From an uncultured Prevotellaceae bacterium (GTDB taxonomy: Bacteria; Bacteroidota; Bacteroidia; Bacteroidales; Bacteroidaceae): 64,000 nucleotides of DNA. Position numbers and translations under genes: made by a program. Shown in pieces: positions 33,837-42,629 of the stretch. Each line of letters begins with the position of its first letter. Position 1 is the first letter of the stretch. The notes under the pieces are model-generated. The model saw nothing but the letters and a program-made list of their open reading frames with translations, searched no databases and was not told the DNA's origin. Location of the stretch: positions 124,001 through 188,000 of the forward strand of contig CAMVDV010000001.1 in NCBI GenBank assembly GCA_947166305.1, written 5' to 3'.

Positions 33837-33860
33837 AATATATAATTTAGTAATTAATCA

Positions 33861-33963
33861 GCCCCCTCCCCGCTCCCCCTTTGGGGGAGTGCCTCAATCC
33901 CGGTGAACAGGGAGGCTTTGGCGGCAACGGAGCACTCCCCCAAAGGGGGAGCGGGGAGGGGGC
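33861..33963. repeat. 103-base palindromic element (CCCCCTTTGGGGG arms), intergenic copy
   Basis: Arms 33861-33892 and 33932-33963 are perfect inverse copies of 32 bases; the centre is CTCAATCCCGGTGAACAGGG-like. A second copy is inside the coding sequence at 46149-46251. Each arm is itself a CCCCCTTTGGGGG hairpin. No coding capacity of its own. Confidence 0.9.
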
Positions 33964-33982
33964 CAGTAAATGTAAATGTCCG

Positions 33983-35164
33983 TTATCTGCGTCGTTTCAT
34001 CCTTCCGAAGAGGTCGCGCATGCCATCCAAGTCGAAGCCGAGCGAGAATCGCATCGTTTGGTCAAGGGGATTGGTCTGCGCCGTGGAGAAGACGTACGAG
34101 GCATCGACCGAGAAGACACTCATGTGGAAACCGGCACCCACGGTGAAGTATTTGCGGTTACCTTTGTTCTCTGCCTCGTGGTGATAGCCGGCACGAAGCA
34201 TGAAGCGGTCGTTGTAAGTGTACTCTGCACCGAAGCTCCACTGTATCTCCTGCATTTCTTCCTTGAAGCCGCCGGGTGCATCGCCAAAGCTCTTGAAGAT
34301 GCCGGCAATGGATGAAACGTCGTAGTAATCCTTCTGCACGCGGTCTTCGTAGTCGTTGTCTGCCTCGCCTTCGTCCTGTTTAGGATAGGTAGGCACGAGG
34401 AGCTTGTTCATGTCGATGCCGATGCTGAACTTGTTGTATTCATTGAAAGGAATGGTCAGGTTGCAACCCAAGCGAAGGTTCGTGGGGATGAACTCCGAGT
34501 TGTCGCTGCCGCCATACGAAATCTTCGAACCGATGTTGCTTATGTTCAAGCCCCAGCCGAAGCTGCACTCGCGGTTGCCAGCCATGAAGTAGCCCAGTCG
34601 ATAGAGTGCGATGTCGGCAGCAAACGCCTTGCCCGCACTGCTCTCGGCCGTGTAGTCGTACTTGATGTCGGAGAGGATGAAGCGCAAGTTGACGGCCATC
34701 GAGAACGTCTCGCTCAGCATTCGGCTGTAGCCGGCATCAATAGCCATCTCATAAGGCTTGATGGTCATGTCCTCCATGTCGGCAAGATAGACTTCGCCCA
34801 GGCTGAAGTAGCGCAGCGAAGCATGCACGGCGCTGTAGTTGCCGATGCGGTAGAAGCCAGTCAAGTTGGCAAGATTGATGTCGCTCACAAGCTTTCGAAG
34901 CCAAGGCGTGTAACTGACACCTAAGCCGGCGCGGGCAACGTTGAAGGGATACTTGGCAGGGTTCCAATACTGAGAGTAAATGTCGGCTTCTGTTGCAACA
35001 CCGATGTCGCCCATGGCACCTGCACGGGCATCGGGCGCAATGGCCAGGGACGTCACGCTGGTGTTCACGGGATTGAACATATTCTGCTTGTCCTGCGCAA
35101 GGACAACCTCCGTGCTGCAAAAGGCAATGAGCAGCAGGGTGCGGATGATTCTGTTTGCTTTCAT
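33983..35164 (-). CDS. porV: Type IX secretion outer membrane protein PorV (LptO)
   Basis: FadL-like 14-strand barrel of the T9SS that shuttles cargo from the translocon to the PorU attachment complex. 393 aa, signal peptide ending VVLAQ, then the PorV-specific N-terminus MFNPVNTSVTSLAIAPDARAGAMGDIGVATEADIYSQYWNPAKYPF. Barrel strands run to a C-terminal RFSLGFDLDGMRDLFGRMKRRR. Directly downstream of porU (26-base gap) and upstream of ispF. Presence of the pair implies a working T9SS in this organism. Confidence 0.95.
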   Translation of the reverse strand: MKANRIIRTLLLIAFCSTEVVLAQDKQNMFNPVNTSVTSLAIAPDARAGAMGDIGVATEADIYSQYWNPAKYPFNVARAGLGVSYTPWLRKLVSDINLANLTGFYRIGNYSAVHASLRYFSLGEVYLADMEDMTIKPYEMAIDAGYSRMLSETFSMAVNLRFILSDIKYDYTAESSAGKAFAADIALYRLGYFMAGNRECSFGWGLNISNIGSKISYGGSDNSEFIPTNLRLGCNLTIPFNEYNKFSIGIDMNKLLVPTYPKQDEGEADNDYEDRVQKDYYDVSSIAGIFKSFGDAPGGFKEEMQEIQWSFGAEYTYNDRFMLRAGYHHEAENKGNRKYFTVGAGFHMSVFSVDASYVFSTAQTNPLDQTMRFSLGFDLDGMRDLFGRMKRRR

Positions 35165-35190
35165 ACTTATATAATAACTGCGAAAGCGGC

Positions 35191-38100
35191 TTATTTATTG
35201 TTCCGCACTATGATTTTTTGTGTCTTTGAGGTCCATTTGCTCTGTCCGCACCTCACACGGCATCTGTAGAGATAGATGCCAGTATCGACTTTAGCGCCTA
35301 TTCCATTGGTAAGGTTCCATGTCACGGTGTACACGCCACGTTCGCCGCTTGTGCTCTCTTCGTGACGCCAGATGACACGTCCGGAGAAGTCGAAGACCTC
35401 GACAACAAAGTCGCAGTCGCTGCCCGGCAGGTCGTAGCTCACCATGAAGTTTGTGCTGGTGATGGCAGGGTTTTGGCTTGCCACGAGGTTGATGATGTTG
35501 GTGGCCATGCCGTCATCAACCTCGAAGTCGAGGCTCGTCTGGCTCGTGTTGTTCAGCACGTCCCATGCACGGAAGCTGAGACTGTGCGTGCCATTCTCGA
35601 GCGACGGGATGTTGTAGGCAACAGAACCTTTGGTGAAGTCGCCGAACTCATGCGAATAGTATTCGTTGAGGTTGTAGGTGAGGTCGCTTCTTCCGTCGAT
35701 GCAGAGCGAGAGGTCGTGGCCGATGCCATTGCCGCTTGAGCTGATGCCGCTGGCATCGGTGAGCTGAGCCACAAAGAGCGGTGTGGCATTGACCTTGCCG
35801 CCGTTCTGGAAGTTCTCGTCGTTGAGGTAAGCATAAATCTCAGGTCCGTTCTTGTCGAAGTCAGTGCTTTCGACGATGCCGCCAAGAGGAATGTCCTCGT
35901 TGCTGCCGTTGGCTTCGATGTTGCCTGCATCGTTGAGAGCATAGAAGAAGAGCTTGCCTGCCTCATTGCTGAAGTTGATGTCGATGGGAATGATGAATTC
36001 TTCGTTGAACACGCCTGCACGGACGCTGTCCTGCGACTCGTGGAGCAGTCCGTCGCGCTCTGTGAAGGTGAAGGCTTCGCTTGCACCGGCATTGTTGCGG
36101 CAGACGATGGTTTCCTTGTTGTCAAAGAGACGCATATAGACGATGCCGTTGAAGTCGGTCATGACCGTGCCGTCGGCTTTCTCGATGTGCCCTGTGAGCT
36201 TGACGCGTTCGCCTGCCTTGAGGGGAATGGGCGAGCCGTTCACTTCCTGATCGTTTATTCTGTCAACGACAACGTTGTGTACAGGATTGCCCAAAGTGAG
36301 TGCAGGGTCGCCAAGCAGAGCATATTGCAACTTGTTCTCAAGATAGCCAGCTTCGCGTCCGTCGCTGATGATGCTGTTCTTAGCCAAACGTATGGCATCG
36401 CCGATACGGTTGCGACCTTTATATGAATCGGTACTGCGCGCGAAGAGGTATTGCATGAAGTAACGGTTCATGTTGTAGTTTTGGCTTGCGAAGACGGTGC
36501 GTGTGGTTCCATAGAAGGCAAGTGCTCCGCCTGTGGGATTGAGCACAGCAGTCTCGCCGATGTTGTCGCCATAGGCATCGAAAGGCATGACGTCGCAGGC
36601 ACATGTCACCCAAAGGGGAAGCTTTGTACTCTTGACTGTTTCGAAGTCTTCACGCAACAGAACGTACTCATGGCTGAAGCCGTGTGAACCGGCATGACCT
36701 GTGTAGTTCATGACGAGAGCGCCGTCTGCCATTTGTTTCTTTATTTCCTTGGTGGCTTCGGGATAGGTGTTGCTCTTTGCCGAGCTGACACGTTTGTAGG
36801 CATCCCACATGATTTTGTGCAACTCCATGTTGGGGTACTTCGATATGATGTTCTCTGCCACGTTGTTGGCATAGCGCATGTGTTCGTTCTCATCGCCGTC
36901 GTCGCCGAGGATGTAGACTTGGTTCTTCCATGAGCCTGCATTCTGTTTGCTCATGAAGGTGATGCACTTGTCGACCATGATCTTTGCATTGGCGATGCTT
37001 GCCACAGGGAAACGTCCGATGCCGATGTCGCTCTTTTCGCGGATGGGGTTGTAGCCTTCGCCGTCGTCGAGCAGACCGAAGTAGTCTTCCATGACGTAGC
37101 TTTTGGTGTCGCTGAAGCTGTTCTCGCTTTCGTAGCAAAGCAGATAGTCGTCGGGGTTGCTGTTACGCCAAGCGGTGGAGAGCATACGGTTGTCCCAAGC
37201 GCAGTCACCGAAGAGGAGAAGATAGCGCGGAGCAACGTCGCCCGACTTTGCTTTGTCGTAGAGCATCTTCATGAAGAGGCGGAAGGCTGTGGGGTCGGGT
37301 GTGCCGCTGGAGAACTCGTTGAAGACTTGGTCGGCACGAACGATGCCTACGCGCAGGCTGTCGTATTGCAGATGTGCATCGGCAAGTCTTTGTGCTTCGG
37401 AGAGAAGTTTTCCGCTCGAAGGGATGATGATGACCATGTCGAGGCTGTCGAGGCTGTGGAGGTCCTGGTTCTCGACGTTGCCTACGGTGGTGGGCTCTGG
37501 GAAGGTGGCGGCGGTGTTGAAGGCTACGAAGTGCTGCGTGGCGTTTTCGACGTTGACTTTGTATGTGTTTCCTTCTTGCGTGCCCTCAACGAGGGCGTCC
37601 TTCGTGCCGACGCTGCCAGTGCGGATGACCTTTACGTTGTTGCCGGTGATGTTGAAAGTGGCCGGGCCTGATACGTTGCTGAAGAAGTCGACAAAGCCTG
37701 TCGTGGCCGTCGTGATGCGTCGGTCGTAGCTGTATGCGAGGTAGTCGAGACGTGCCTTTTTGCCTGCATCGGAGCGTATATTGATTTTGAGCGAGGCGGG
37801 TGTGCCCTGCTCTGTGAGGTCGAAATTGCGTGTAGAGGACGTGGCGTAGACATAGTCGCCCGGCGGTGTCAGCGTGAAGGAGCCGGCGGCAGTGCCGTTG
37901 ATGCTGACGCTGACGTTGTTGGTTGTCGGGTCTGAGCCGGTGAAGACGACTGTCAGCTTGCCATGGTCGGCGGGGTCGATGGCATTGATGGTGTAGTTGT
38001 GCGAGTTGCCGTTGGCATAGTTCTCGCCGTCGAAGAGATGCCGGCCGAGAGAGTACCATGATGCCTCGTCCTTCTCATAGAGCGTGTGAGCCCTTGTGGT

Positions 38101-38931
38101 GTTGTAAGCGACGGCAGGCTGGCTGGTGGGGGAGGCGAGGGTCTCCATCTTGGAGGGCGCGTCCTGTTCGGTGAGGAAGTAGCAAGCTTGGCGTGCATAG
38201 GTGTTGCTGACGCGCGTGTCGCCTGTCCAGTGTACGAGTCCGTTGCCCCAGAAGAGCCAGCTGTCGGTGGTGCTGTTGTAGTAGAGAGGCACTTCGACGA
38301 GGTCGTCGTGGTGTGTGCCTTCGCGGATAAGCTCGGGCAGGAGGTGTCCGCCATAGCCGTAGAGGTGTACGTTGTCGGGATTGCCGAAGCCCATCTTCTT
38401 GAGCGTGGCGCGTGAGAACTGATAGAGTCCGTCCTCGGTGATGCTCACCTTCACCCACTTCCCGCTTGCCAACTTAGAGCTGGCGGCATAGCGTTCTTCG
38501 CTCTCGCCTGCCTTTCTTGGAGCATTCTTTCGGCCGATGGGAGTGGCATTGATGACTATCTGTGCGCTGACGAGCTTCTCGTACTTGTCGCCTTGTCTGC
38601 GGATGGGGATGAAGGAGATGTCGAGCAATCCCTTGCCGCGCTCTATGCCGACGAAGGTCTCCACGTCGATGGATTGGCTCAAGAGGCTGTCGAAGCGCTC
38701 GGCCACCTGTGCTTCCTTGCTGCTCAGTGCCTCATATTCGGGGTAGAGTAGGGCGACAGTGTAGCTGTGTGTCCTGTAGTCTGTCTCCAGAGGAACGACT
38801 TCTGTATAGACGGGCAGCACGGAGTCGATCTGCATCTCGTTCCAGTCGAGGCTGGTGAAGGACAGCTCTTGCTGTGCTGCGATGCTCTGCGTCAGTGCGG
38901 CAAGCATCAGTATCGTGACAATCCTTTTCAT
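35191..38931 (-). CDS. porU: Type IX secretion sortase PorU
   Basis: Gingipain-fold (C25) peptidase that removes the C-terminal sorting domain from T9SS cargo and attaches it to A-LPS. 1246 aa with signal peptide; the catalytic domain is in the middle, with NYTGHAGSHG (His746) and LWVTCACDVMPFD (Cys777 or Cys779) as the likely dyad. It ends in a type A sorting-like domain (NPAITSTNFMVSYDLPGSDCDFVVEVFDFSGRVIWR to IIVRNNK). First gene of the porU-porV-ispF block. An 88-base tandem repeat lies just upstream of the start. Confidence 0.95.
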   Translation of the reverse strand: MKRIVTILMLAALTQSIAAQQELSFTSLDWNEMQIDSVLPVYTEVVPLETDYRTHSYTVALLYPEYEALSSKEAQVAERFDSLLSQSIDVETFVGIERGKGLLDISFIPIRRQGDKYEKLVSAQIVINATPIGRKNAPRKAGESEERYAASSKLASGKWVKVSITEDGLYQFSRATLKKMGFGNPDNVHLYGYGGHLLPELIREGTHHDDLVEVPLYYNSTTDSWLFWGNGLVHWTGDTRVSNTYARQACYFLTEQDAPSKMETLASPTSQPAVAYNTTRAHTLYEKDEASWYSLGRHLFDGENYANGNSHNYTINAIDPADHGKLTVVFTGSDPTTNNVSVSINGTAAGSFTLTPPGDYVYATSSTRNFDLTEQGTPASLKINIRSDAGKKARLDYLAYSYDRRITTATTGFVDFFSNVSGPATFNITGNNVKVIRTGSVGTKDALVEGTQEGNTYKVNVENATQHFVAFNTAATFPEPTTVGNVENQDLHSLDSLDMVIIIPSSGKLLSEAQRLADAHLQYDSLRVGIVRADQVFNEFSSGTPDPTAFRLFMKMLYDKAKSGDVAPRYLLLFGDCAWDNRMLSTAWRNSNPDDYLLCYESENSFSDTKSYVMEDYFGLLDDGEGYNPIREKSDIGIGRFPVASIANAKIMVDKCITFMSKQNAGSWKNQVYILGDDGDENEHMRYANNVAENIISKYPNMELHKIMWDAYKRVSSAKSNTYPEATKEIKKQMADGALVMNYTGHAGSHGFSHEYVLLREDFETVKSTKLPLWVTCACDVMPFDAYGDNIGETAVLNPTGGALAFYGTTRTVFASQNYNMNRYFMQYLFARSTDSYKGRNRIGDAIRLAKNSIISDGREAGYLENKLQYALLGDPALTLGNPVHNVVVDRINDQEVNGSPIPLKAGERVKLTGHIEKADGTVMTDFNGIVYMRLFDNKETIVCRNNAGASEAFTFTERDGLLHESQDSVRAGVFNEEFIIPIDINFSNEAGKLFFYALNDAGNIEANGSNEDIPLGGIVESTDFDKNGPEIYAYLNDENFQNGGKVNATPLFVAQLTDASGISSSGNGIGHDLSLCIDGRSDLTYNLNEYYSHEFGDFTKGSVAYNIPSLENGTHSLSFRAWDVLNNTSQTSLDFEVDDGMATNIINLVASQNPAITSTNFMVSYDLPGSDCDFVVEVFDFSGRVIWRHEESTSGERGVYTVTWNLTNGIGAKVDTGIYLYRCRVRCGQSKWTSKTQKIIVRNNK

Positions 38932-39144
38932 TTACTATTTGACGATTTACTATTTACTATTTATTTACGATTTTGTCATTTAATAATTTTCTTTTCCCTG
39001 AAGGGAGTCAAGGAGGCCGTTACTATTTGACGATTTACGATTTACTATTTATTTACGATTTTGTCATTTAATAATTTTCTTTTCCCTGAAGGGGGTCAAG
39101 GAGGCCGTTACTATTTGACGATTTACTATTTACTATTTATTTAC
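38932..39144. repeat. 88-base tandem repeat (4 x 22) upstream of porU
   Basis: Copies start at 38932, 39020 and 39108 (the third partial); period exactly 88. The unit contains ATTTACT/ATTTGACG heptamers and a CCCTGAAGGGAGTCAAGG tract. 88 equals four 22-base steps and the first two 22-base sub-units resemble each other. Confidence 0.9.
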
Positions 39145-39187
39145 GATGTAGCTATTTTGATGTTTCTTTCCCGCGAGGGGTTGTGCT

Positions 39188-39829
39188 TTACTTCACGTTG
39201 AACTCCAGCACCTTCTCGCCTTCGAGGTAGCCTTCCAAGTGGTCGTCGATGCTCACAGGGCCGACTCCCACCGGCGTTCCTGTGAAGATGATGTCGCCCG
39301 TCTTGAGGGTGAAGAACTGACTGATGAAGCTCACCAGCTTGTCCACACCGAAGAGCATGTCGGCCGTGCATCCTTCCTGCACCCGTTCTCCGTTCTTGAG
39401 CAAGTGGAACCGAAGTTCCTGAATGCCTCGCCCGAAGTGTGTGAGCGGCATCCATCGACCGATGGCTGCGCTGCCGTCAAAGCCTTTCGAGAGGTCCCAG
39501 GGCAGTCCTTCGCGCCGCAACCTCTCCTGAATGTCGCGTGCAGTAAAGTCGATGCCCACCGTCACCTCGTCGTAGTAGCGGTGTGCAAAGCGCTCGGGGA
39601 TGCTGCGCCCAAGGTGGTTGATGCGCACGCACAGCTCTGTCTCGTAGTCGCACCTCTGCGTGTAGGCAGGGATGAAGAACGGTCGTCCGTCGGTGAGCAG
39701 AGCAGAGTCTGCCTTCGTGAAGACGACAGGTTGACTTCGTCGTGCGGATGCTTCCTCTATATTTAATAACGAATTTTGCAGCTCTTTATTGTGTGCCGCA
39801 TAATTCATTCCGATGCCGAATATCTTCAT
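39188..39829 (-). CDS. Fumarylacetoacetate-hydrolase-family protein (acylpyruvase-like)
   Basis: 213 aa, cytosolic metal-dependent hydrolase or decarboxylase of the FAH fold. KIFGIGMNYAAHNKEL opens the domain; CDYETELCVRI has the Glu/Asp metal ligands, GIDFTARDIQ and GKGFDGSAAIG-type segments follow, and GDIIFTGTPVGVGPV is the family C-terminal signature. Similar to YcgM/FAHD1 acylpyruvases and oxaloacetate decarboxylases. Separate from porU by the 88-base repeat; it may have its own promoter (TACCTTTA on the minus strand near 39838-39845). Confidence 0.88.
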   Translation of the reverse strand: MKIFGIGMNYAAHNKELQNSLLNIEEASARRSQPVVFTKADSALLTDGRPFFIPAYTQRCDYETELCVRINHLGRSIPERFAHRYYDEVTVGIDFTARDIQERLRREGLPWDLSKGFDGSAAIGRWMPLTHFGRGIQELRFHLLKNGERVQEGCTADMLFGVDKLVSFISQFFTLKTGDIIFTGTPVGVGPVSIDDHLEGYLEGEKVLEFNVK

Positions 39830-39916
39830 TTCGGGCGTAAAGGTACGAAAAAGAAGTGAAACAGAGAAAGAAAAAGCATTTTTTAACGTAATAAATTCGG
39901 CGCAGGTGCAAACACA

Positions 39917-40004
39917 ACGTGGTTAGTTGAGCAACTAAACGTGGTTAATTCCAAAACTAAACGTGGTTAGTTGGCTAACTAAACAGCGTTAGTTCGATGC
40001 CTTC
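39917..40004. repeat. 22-base-period array (ACGTGGTTAGTT...AACTAA type)
   Basis: Three units at 39917, 39939 and 39961 and a fourth, diverged, at 39983. TTAGTT...AACTAA gives internal dyad symmetry. Confidence 0.88.
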
Positions 40005-40031
40005 GAGAGGATTGACACACTCGCCTTGCTT

Positions 40032-40155
40032 GTAGGGACGCGCCGTGGCGCGTCCGCGTTCGCAGCAAAGACACAAATAAGGGAAAAAGTAATAGTGAAT
40101 AGTGAAAAGAGAGGAATGCATTGCGTATGGCGGACGCGCCACGGCGCGTCCCTAC
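40032..40155. repeat. Inverted-repeat element with TAGGGACGCGCC ends, third copy
   Basis: Left end 40032-40056 and inverse end 40131-40154. The centre holds an AATAGTGAATAGTGAAAAG simple repeat. Flanked on both sides by 22-base arrays, as at 9136-9229. Confidence 0.8.
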
Positions 40156-40187
40156 GTTAAGCGGACAGCAATAAATCTGAAAGCACC

Positions 40188-40275
40188 CGTTAGTAGTCTC
40201 AAAACAACTCAGTAGTAAATGGCGATTTATCCAGTAGTAAATGGCCAACTACTCAGTAGTGGTTTTTGACAAGTC
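40188..40275. repeat. 22-base-period array (CAGTAGTAAATGGC type)
   Basis: Units at 40188, 40210, 40232 and 40254; the middle two share CAGTAGTAAATGGC. Related to the CGTTAGTAAATTGC family. Confidence 0.85.
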
Positions 40276-40518
40276 TGTGTGAAGTGAAAGAAATGTCCTC
40301 TCAACTAATTAAATTAAATAAGGAAAGAACCCTCAACAGTGTCAGTCGAGAGCTCCTTTTGTGTTAAATAACATCTTTTGTTGATTTATTTGTCTTTTGC
40401 AGAAGAAAAAGTGCATAAAATGTTTCGACGATTGAGAGAAAAAGTGTAACTTTACGAGCAAGAACTAAGGAATAACCCCTAAAAATCCCCATAAAAGGGA
40501 TGCAATAAGGACTCCTAC

Positions 40519-40598
40519 CCCCCTTAAGGGGGAATGAATTAACTAAATAACGAAATCGTCAATAAAGAGTAAATCGTAAATCGTCAAATAGTAAATAC
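40519..40598. repeat. CCCCCTTAAGGGGG palindrome and TAAATCG heptamers before the debranching gene
   Basis: A perfect 14-base palindrome at 40519-40532 is followed by AGTAAAT/CGTAAAT/CGTCAAAT units at 40567-40596. The region 40276-40518 shows nothing else I can name, apart from a weak TAACTTTA box at 40447-40454. Confidence 0.6.
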
Positions 40599-40603
40599 AC
40601 AAG

Positions 40604-42547
40604 ATGAGTTACTTACGTTTTGATAAGACGCTGATGACGAACCTGCGCGAGTCGTTGCCCAAGGAGGTGCTTCGCTCGAACCGCTCGGGTGCCTACAGCT
40701 GCACGACGCTGGTCGATTGCAACACGAGAAAGTATCATGGCCTTCTCGTCGTGCCTGTCCCCGAGCTTGACGACGAGAACCATGTCCTGCTCTCGAGCCT
40801 CGACGCAACTGTCATTCAGCATGGTGCCGAGTTCAACCTCGGCCTCCACAAGTACAACGGGGACAACTTCAGCCCTCGCGGTCACAAGTACATCCGCGAG
40901 TTCGACTCCCTGCAAGTGCCCACCACGGTCTACCGCGTCGGCGGCGTCATCCTCAAGAGGGAGATGATGTTCCAGCACTTCGAGAACCGCATCATCATCC
41001 GCTACACACTGGTCGATGCACACAGCGAAACGACGCTCCGCCTCCAACCCTTCCTGGCCTTCCGCAGCGTGCGAGAGTTCACGCACGAGAACGCAGGCGC
41101 TAACCGCCACTATGACATCGTGCAGAACGGCATCGCCACATGCATGTACCCAGGCTACCCAACGCTCTTCATGCAGATAAACAAGGAGAACCAGTTCGTG
41201 TTCCGTCCTGACTGGTATCGCGGGCTGGAGTATCCGAAGGAACAGGAACGCGGCTATGCCTCGACAGAAGACCTCTATGTGCCCGGCTATTTCGAGTTTC
41301 ACATCACCAAGGGCGAGAGCGTCGTCTTCTCTGCTGGCCTCGAGGAGGTCGATACCGCCACGCTTGCCGAGCTTGCCGACTTCGAAGTGAGCGTGCGCAC
41401 CCCTCGCGACAACTTCTACAACACGTTGGTCAACAGCGCCCATCAGTTCTTCGTGCACCGCGAGCATGAGGACTATGTGCTGGCCGGCTACCCGTGGTTC
41501 AAGTGCCGTGCCCGCGATATGTTCGTCTCCTTGCCGGGTCTGACGCTCACCAACAACGAAGTGGAAAAGTTCGAAGCCGTGATGCACACAGCAGAGAAAG
41601 CCATTCGCGAGTTCATCGAAGGCAAACCTCTCAGCGTCAGCGTCACCGAGATAGAGCATCCCGACGTGTTGCTTTGGGCCGTCTGGTGCATTCAGCAATA
41701 TGCCGACCACGCCTCGATGGAGAAGTGCATTGAGAAGTACGGGCAGTTGCTCATGGACATCATGGAGTGGCTTCGTGCAGGTGGACATCCCAACTTCCAC
41801 GTCGAGAAGAACGGTCTCGTCAGTTGCGAAGGGCGCGACAAAGCTGTCACATGGATGAACAGCACAGCCGGCGGACATCCCATCGTGCCGAGAACAGGAT
41901 TCATCGTCGAAATCAATGCCCTCTGGTACAATGCCCTGATGTTCAGTGCCGAGGTGTGCCGCACCATGAAGGACAAGAAATTCATCAAGCAACTCGAGGC
42001 AGCAGCAAAGCTTTGCGAGAAGAACTTCGCCCCGATGTTCTATAATGAATATGGCTATCTGTGCGACTACTGCGTCGATGGCTATCGCGACTACGACGTG
42101 CGCCCCAACATGGTCTTTGCCGTTGCGCTCGACTACTCTCCCCTCGACAGAGTGCAGCAGAAGAGCGTCCTCGACTATTGCACGAAGGAACTCATCACGC
42201 CGAAGGGCATGCGCTCGCTTTCGCCGAAGAGTCATGGCTACAATCCCATGTACGTCGGGCCGCAAGTTCAGCGCGACTATGCCTATCATCAAGGCACGGC
42301 ATGGCCCTGGCTCGCCGCCTTCTACATGGAGGCCTGCCTGAAAATCTTCAGGATGAGCAAGCTGAGCTATGTGGACCGCTTGCTCGTGGGCTACGAAGAA
42401 GAACTCTTCTACCACTGCATCGGCACGATACCTGAACTCTTCGACGGCAATCCGCCTTTCCACGGACGAGGCGCCATCAGCTTCGCCATGAACGTCTCAG
42501 GCATCATGCGCATCGTGAAACTGCTCGACAAGTATAACGAAGAATAA
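40604..42547 (+). CDS. Glycogen debranching enzyme (amylo-1,6-glucosidase, GH133-type)
   Basis: Hydrolyses alpha-1,6 branch stubs of glycogen; cytosolic. 647 aa: an N-terminal GDE beta domain (RSNRSGAYSCTTLVDCNTRKYHGLLVVPVPELDDENHVLLSSLDATV) and a C-terminal (alpha/alpha)6 catalytic domain from about residue 280 (FKCRARDMFVSLPGLTLTNNE, TWMNSTAGGHPIVPRTGFIVEINALWYNAL, GPQVQRDYAYHQGTAWPWL). These are the archaeal/bacterial GH133 signatures. First gene of a three-gene set with a GT4 and a GH57 enzyme that recurs in Bacteroidetes, pointing to glycogen turnover. Confidence 0.92.
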   Translation: MSYLRFDKTLMTNLRESLPKEVLRSNRSGAYSCTTLVDCNTRKYHGLLVVPVPELDDENHVLLSSLDATVIQHGAEFNLGLHKYNGDNFSPRGHKYIREFDSLQVPTTVYRVGGVILKREMMFQHFENRIIIRYTLVDAHSETTLRLQPFLAFRSVREFTHENAGANRHYDIVQNGIATCMYPGYPTLFMQINKENQFVFRPDWYRGLEYPKEQERGYASTEDLYVPGYFEFHITKGESVVFSAGLEEVDTATLAELADFEVSVRTPRDNFYNTLVNSAHQFFVHREHEDYVLAGYPWFKCRARDMFVSLPGLTLTNNEVEKFEAVMHTAEKAIREFIEGKPLSVSVTEIEHPDVLLWAVWCIQQYADHASMEKCIEKYGQLLMDIMEWLRAGGHPNFHVEKNGLVSCEGRDKAVTWMNSTAGGHPIVPRTGFIVEINALWYNALMFSAEVCRTMKDKKFIKQLEAAAKLCEKNFAPMFYNEYGYLCDYCVDGYRDYDVRPNMVFAVALDYSPLDRVQQKSVLDYCTKELITPKGMRSLSPKSHGYNPMYVGPQVQRDYAYHQGTAWPWLAAFYMEACLKIFRMSKLSYVDRLLVGYEEELFYHCIGTIPELFDGNPPFHGRGAISFAMNVSGIMRIVKLLDKYNEE

Positions 42548-42587
42548 GACAATAAGAAATGAAGAAAATAAGAAAAGGACGAATCAG

Positions 42588-42628
42588 CGTTTCTAATTCT
42601 CTAAATTTCTAAATTTCACATTTTCTGA
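42588..42628. repeat. TTCTAAATTTCTAAATTTCA simple repeat before the GT4 gene
   Basis: Tandem TTCTAAA units end at the ATG of the glycosyltransferase (42630). Same type as 20409-20463. Confidence 0.6.
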
Positions 42629-42629
42629 C

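Noticed and set aside
33861..33963. Insertion sequence remnant
   Set aside because: No transposase fragment or coding capacity; the symmetric arms fit a non-autonomous palindromic element.
40613..42463. 616-codon open frame on the minus strand
   Set aside because: It is the mirror of the debranching enzyme gene; composition is His/Val/Leu-rich with no motif, and the plus strand encodes a clear family.
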